In this document: positions 7,464-9,256 of the stretch, one piece after another
Layout of the letters: each line of letters begins with the position of its first letter
Position numbering within the stretch: the stretch's first letter is position 1
Source: Vibrio tasmaniensis 1F-187
GTDB taxonomy: Bacteria > Pseudomonadota > Gammaproteobacteria > Enterobacterales > Vibrionaceae
NCBI RefSeq assembly: GCF_000272405.2
Contig: NZ_AJZM02000284.1
Coordinates: 1-9,256 of the forward strand
Length of the DNA: 9,256 nt
Direction of reading: 5' to 3'
The notes under the pieces: generated by a model
Told to the model about the DNA's origin: nothing
What the model saw: only the letters and a program-made list of their open reading frames with translations
Database searches by the model: none
Translations under genes and position numbers: made by a program

Positions 7464-7581
7464 TAAATCACTCAAACAGACAGTTAACGTTTGGCACTTT
7501 TGGTTCGGTCGAGATGAGTGTTTACGGTGGCTTTGCTTGAGTGTCTTTAGCTGCTACTTGCTACTTAGCAAGACGTTATGT
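7458..7581 (+). repeat. attC-like recombination site 1
   Basis: This 124-bp spacer follows the first cassette ORF. The left core GTCTAAT (7458-7464) matches RYYYAAC in six of seven positions and the right core is GTTATGT (7575-7581). The inner imperfect stem is AACAGACAGTTAACG / TGGCACTTTTGGTT, around 7475-7505, laid out like the VCR inner stem. The outer arms pair poorly, so folding efficiency is uncertain. Confidence 0.6.
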
Positions 7582-7597
7582 AAATAAGGAGAAACAA

Positions 7598-8233
7598 TTG
7601 AGGTCGGAAGATAAATTGAGCTTAAAAGATCAAGGGGCATTAGTTATTGATGCCGGTTTATGTGCAATTCCTGTTGTTGGTGGCTCGCTTTCTGCGTTGT
7701 ATTTTGGGGCGAAGCAAGAGAAACGGTTTAAGCGTTTAGAGCGATTTTACAGTGAACTCAAAGATAAGATCCAAGAACCAAGCGCTATCAATTTTGACAA
7801 AATGGATAGTTCTGCTTTAGCTTCTATCATTGAAGAAATAAATGAAGCTGTGGAGTCGGATTTTACAGAGAGTAAATTAGATTATCTTCATAATTGTTTT
7901 ATTAATTCATTGTCTGAAGGTGCGGAGCAAGAATACGAGAAAAAGAAGTATTTTATCTCTCAGCTGATGAAAATGTCAGAATTGGATATAAATCTTTTAA
8001 CAGATCTATACAAGGCGGAGTCAGGGTCATGCTACAAATATTTGAAAAGTGATACACCAAATTCTTCTGATATTAATGTCGCTCTTGAGCGTTTAAAATC
8101 TGGCGGTTTCTTTAACTCTAGCTTAAGTGGTCCCATTAGTCCTGGTATTAGTTGGGGGGAAATTACAGCATTCACACTCTCTGATTTTGGAAAAGATTTT
8201 ATCGATTTCTGTTTAGAACAACGGTTAAAATAA
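7598..8233 (+). CDS. Cassette protein, helical, hydrophobic N-terminal segment, unknown function
   Basis: I chose TTG at 7598-7600 because TAAGGAG (7585-7591) sits at ideal distance. The frame is open back to a GTG at 7541, but that would place the start inside the attC-like site. The 211-residue protein has a hydrophobic stretch at about 13-36 ('GALVIDAGLCAIPVVGGSLS') followed by a basic helix ('KQEKRFKRLERFYSELKDKI', 39-58), then acidic and helical segments. The C-terminal part (about 127-205: 'ELDINLLTDLYKA', 'INVALERLKSGGFF', 'FTLSDFGKDFIDFCL') has the look of a winged-helix-like tail. This layout recalls DUF4393-like and other uncharacterised proteins common in mobile DNA. A role in phage defence is possible but unsupported. 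The gene is AT-rich compared with the hut genes. Confidence 0.82.
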   Translation: MRSEDKLSLKDQGALVIDAGLCAIPVVGGSLSALYFGAKQEKRFKRLERFYSELKDKIQEPSAINFDKMDSSALASIIEEINEAVESDFTESKLDYLHNCFINSLSEGAEQEYEKKKYFISQLMKMSELDINLLTDLYKAESGSCYKYLKSDTPNSSDINVALERLKSGGFFNSSLSGPISPGISWGEITAFTLSDFGKDFIDFCLEQRLK

Positions 8234-8237
8234 ATTC

Positions 8238-8371
8238 ATATAACAAACCGTTCAAGATTAATTAAAAACGCATGGTGTTTTTATTGTGCGTTGTGTGGTA
8301 CGCGATGGCTTCTGTGTTGCTTGATGTAGGTGTTCGTTGTCAATTGACTACCAAGTCATCGTTTGTTAAAG
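8238..8371 (+). repeat. attC-like recombination site 2
   Basis: The outer ends are an exact inverted repeat, TAACAAAC (8241-8248) and GTTTGTTA (8361-8368), with left core ATATAAC (8238-8244) and right core GTTAAAG (8365-8371). The inner imperfect stem is near TTAATTAAAAACGCATGG / TGTTTTTATTG (8257-8286). The 5' end TAACAAAC and the length are the same as in the VCR repeats of V. cholerae integrons. The site begins within 10 bp of the upstream stop codon. Confidence 0.8.
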
Positions 8372-8383
8372 GAATTGTCTTGT

Positions 8384-8797
8384 ATGAAGTATGGTTTTTG
8401 GGTTGTTTTCTTGTTTGTATTGAGTGGGTGTGCAACGACTCCTGTTTCTAAGAGCTCAGCAAATTTAGTATCAAGTGAACAGATACTATCCGATAATTTT
8501 TCATTTAGAACAAATAGATCTGCAACATTAATAATTAAAAGAGATAGTGGCTTTATGGGCTCCGCCTGCAATAGCCGAATTTACGTTGATGGAAAACCTG
8601 TTGTTGATTTGGGTACTTCAGAGTATTTTGAGATCTATTTAAGTGAAGGGCAGTACATTTTAAGTGCTCAGCCAAATGGTATTTGTGCTGGCGGTCTCTC
8701 AGAGATTGCGATTGATTTAAAAGTAGGAGAAATATCAAATTATCGTGTTGGTATGGGGACTAATGGCGATTACTTCATAGTTCCAACGGCATTTTAA
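8384..8797 (+). CDS. Cassette-encoded lipoprotein, DUF2846-like
   Basis: The ATG at 8384, with AAAGGA about 10 bases upstream, gives 137 residues. A TTG 21 bp earlier is in the same frame but would lie inside the attC-like site. The start 'MKYGFWVVFLFVLSGC' is a lipoprotein signal peptide with lipobox LSGC, so Cys16 should be lipidated and the mature protein held at the cell envelope. The mature part ('SATLIIKRDSGFMGSACNSR', then 'IYVDGKPVVDLGTSEYFEI', 'LSEGQYILSAQPNGICAGGL') has the 'RxSxxxGS...VYVDG...G.Y.Y..V.PG.' pattern I associate with DUF2846 and similar PEGA-like domains. Function is unknown. It is the third gene of the cassette array. Confidence 0.85.
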   Translation: MKYGFWVVFLFVLSGCATTPVSKSSANLVSSEQILSDNFSFRTNRSATLIIKRDSGFMGSACNSRIYVDGKPVVDLGTSEYFEIYLSEGQYILSAQPNGICAGGLSEIAIDLKVGEISNYRVGMGTNGDYFIVPTAF

Positions 8798-8933
8798 ACA
8801 TAACAAGCATTCGAACTGACAGCCAACACGTGGCATTTTCAGTTCCAAATGGCTTTGGTGTAATCGGCGCGTTGCTTTAAATTTAGGTTTGCGTTTGTCT
8901 GCAACTTAATTGGGTGGTAATTTGTGGTTATAT
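8798..8933 (+). repeat. attC-like recombination site 3
   Basis: Left core ACATAAC (8798-8804) comes just after the lipoprotein gene's stop codon, and right core GTTATAT is at 8927-8933. The inner stem is the best of the three: GAACTGACAGCCAACACG (8813-8830) against TGGCATTTTCAGTTC (8831-8845), very close in layout to the VCR inner stem. The right outer arm is less clear, so the exact right end may be off by some bases. Confidence 0.7.
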
Positions 8934-8986
8934 GCTTCGATAATGGCAGTCATAATAATTTGAAAGGAAACATCGGTAATAATACT

Positions 8987-9256
8987 ATGAAGTGCTTCAT
9001 TCTCTTTACTACGATAGTTCTTATATTTCACACTTCTGTGAATGCCAATGAAATGAACGAACATGAGATTATTACGTTAGAAAGGTGTCAAGAACCGAAC
9101 CAACCCATATCTACCGTATCATTTACAGTTATGAGTAATGCTGTTATTGAAAAACATAGCTACAAAAATGGTAAGCCTTTAACCATTAAGCACAACATAG
9201 AGAGAACTCAGGTAGTCGATGGGACCTACTATTTGTGGCTTTGTTGCGTAATTCAG
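8987..9256 (+). CDS. Secreted cassette protein, 5' part, runs off the right edge
   Basis: From ATG 8987 the frame is open for 90 codons to the last base. The start 'MKCFILFTTIVLIFHTSVNA' is a signal peptide with probable cleavage after 'VNA', giving a periplasmic or secreted protein. The mature part has cysteines in 'LERCQEPN' and 'WLCC', which could form disulfides. I do not recognise a family. The only AG-rich ribosome binding site (AAAGGAAA, 8963-8970) is 16 bases from the ATG, longer than usual. It is the fourth gene in the array, about 55 bp after the preceding core site. Confidence 0.78.
   Translation, partial: MKCFILFTTIVLIFHTSVNANEMNEHEIITLERCQEPNQPISTVSFTVMSNAVIEKHSYKNGKPLTIKHNIERTQVVDGTYYLWLCCVIQ

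Larger units (their letters stand above)
6875..9256 (+). mobile_element. Array of integron-type gene cassettes, continuing past the right edge
   Basis: Four units in the same orientation each hold one short ORF, and the first three end in an attC-like spacer of 120-136 bp. Cutting at the G^TT cores gives cassettes of about 701 bp (6875-7575), 790 bp (7576-8365) and 562 bp (8366-8927), plus the start of a fourth. Each ORF begins close after the preceding core and no unit has an obvious strong promoter, as is usual for cassettes. No integrase gene or attI is visible. The array would be a CALIN or the part of a larger integron that lies nearest the hut side. Confidence 0.75.

Noticed and set aside
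8356..8738. Minus-strand ORFs over the lipoprotein gene
   Set aside because: The plus-strand gene has a clear lipobox and ribosome binding site; the minus-strand frames are shadows.
1..9256. CRISPR array, tRNA, rRNA or IS element
   Set aside because: No regularly spaced repeats, no tRNA or rRNA-like sequence and no transposase-like protein or matching terminal inverted repeats were seen.

Overview
The window looks like chromosomal DNA from a Vibrio or close Vibrionaceae relative. The reasons are a hut (histidine degradation) cluster on the minus strand next to a Spo0M-family gene, moderate GC content, and three spacers on the right that resemble the long attC sites (VCR-type, about 120-135 bp) of Vibrio chromosomal integrons. 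The genus is an inference; the window has no rRNA or other taxonomic marker.

Left third (1-3862, minus strand): the 5' part of hutU (urocanase), then hutG (formimidoylglutamase), hutI (imidazolonepropionase) and the repressor gene hutC, transcribed from right to left as hutC, hutI, hutG, hutU. hutH probably lies beyond the left edge. Two related 18-bp palindromic elements, one before hutI and one before hutC, are probable HutC operators: one controls the structural genes and the other the repressor itself. HutU, HutI and HutG carry out consecutive steps from urocanate to glutamate plus formamide. A hexanucleotide tandem repeat lies between hutG and hutU.

Centre (4001-6899): a divergent Spo0M-like arrestin-fold gene with a strong ribosome binding site and a good terminator, then a small unidentified minus-strand ORF, then an HNH nuclease gene of the modification-dependent restriction type. 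The nuclease appears to start about 140 bp upstream of its open frame, separated from it by a -1 frame change at a run of eight A's. About 420 bp without a gene follows; it ends at a GTTAGGC sequence that matches an integron core site.

Right (6874-9256, plus strand): four small genes, all in the same orientation. The first three are each followed by an attC-like spacer (7458-7581, 8238-8371, 8798-8933), and the fourth runs off the edge. They encode a membrane-anchored protein, a soluble helical protein with a hydrophobic N-terminal segment, a lipoprotein and a secreted protein. One gene per unit, uniform polarity and the intervening attC-like sites indicate an integron gene-cassette array. 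No integrase is visible, and the neighbourhood is hut rather than the usual Vibrio integron locus, so this may be an integrase-less cassette cluster (CALIN) or the edge of a larger array. Together with the HNH nuclease, the region from 5200 to the right edge looks like accessory DNA placed beside conserved hut/spo0M genes.
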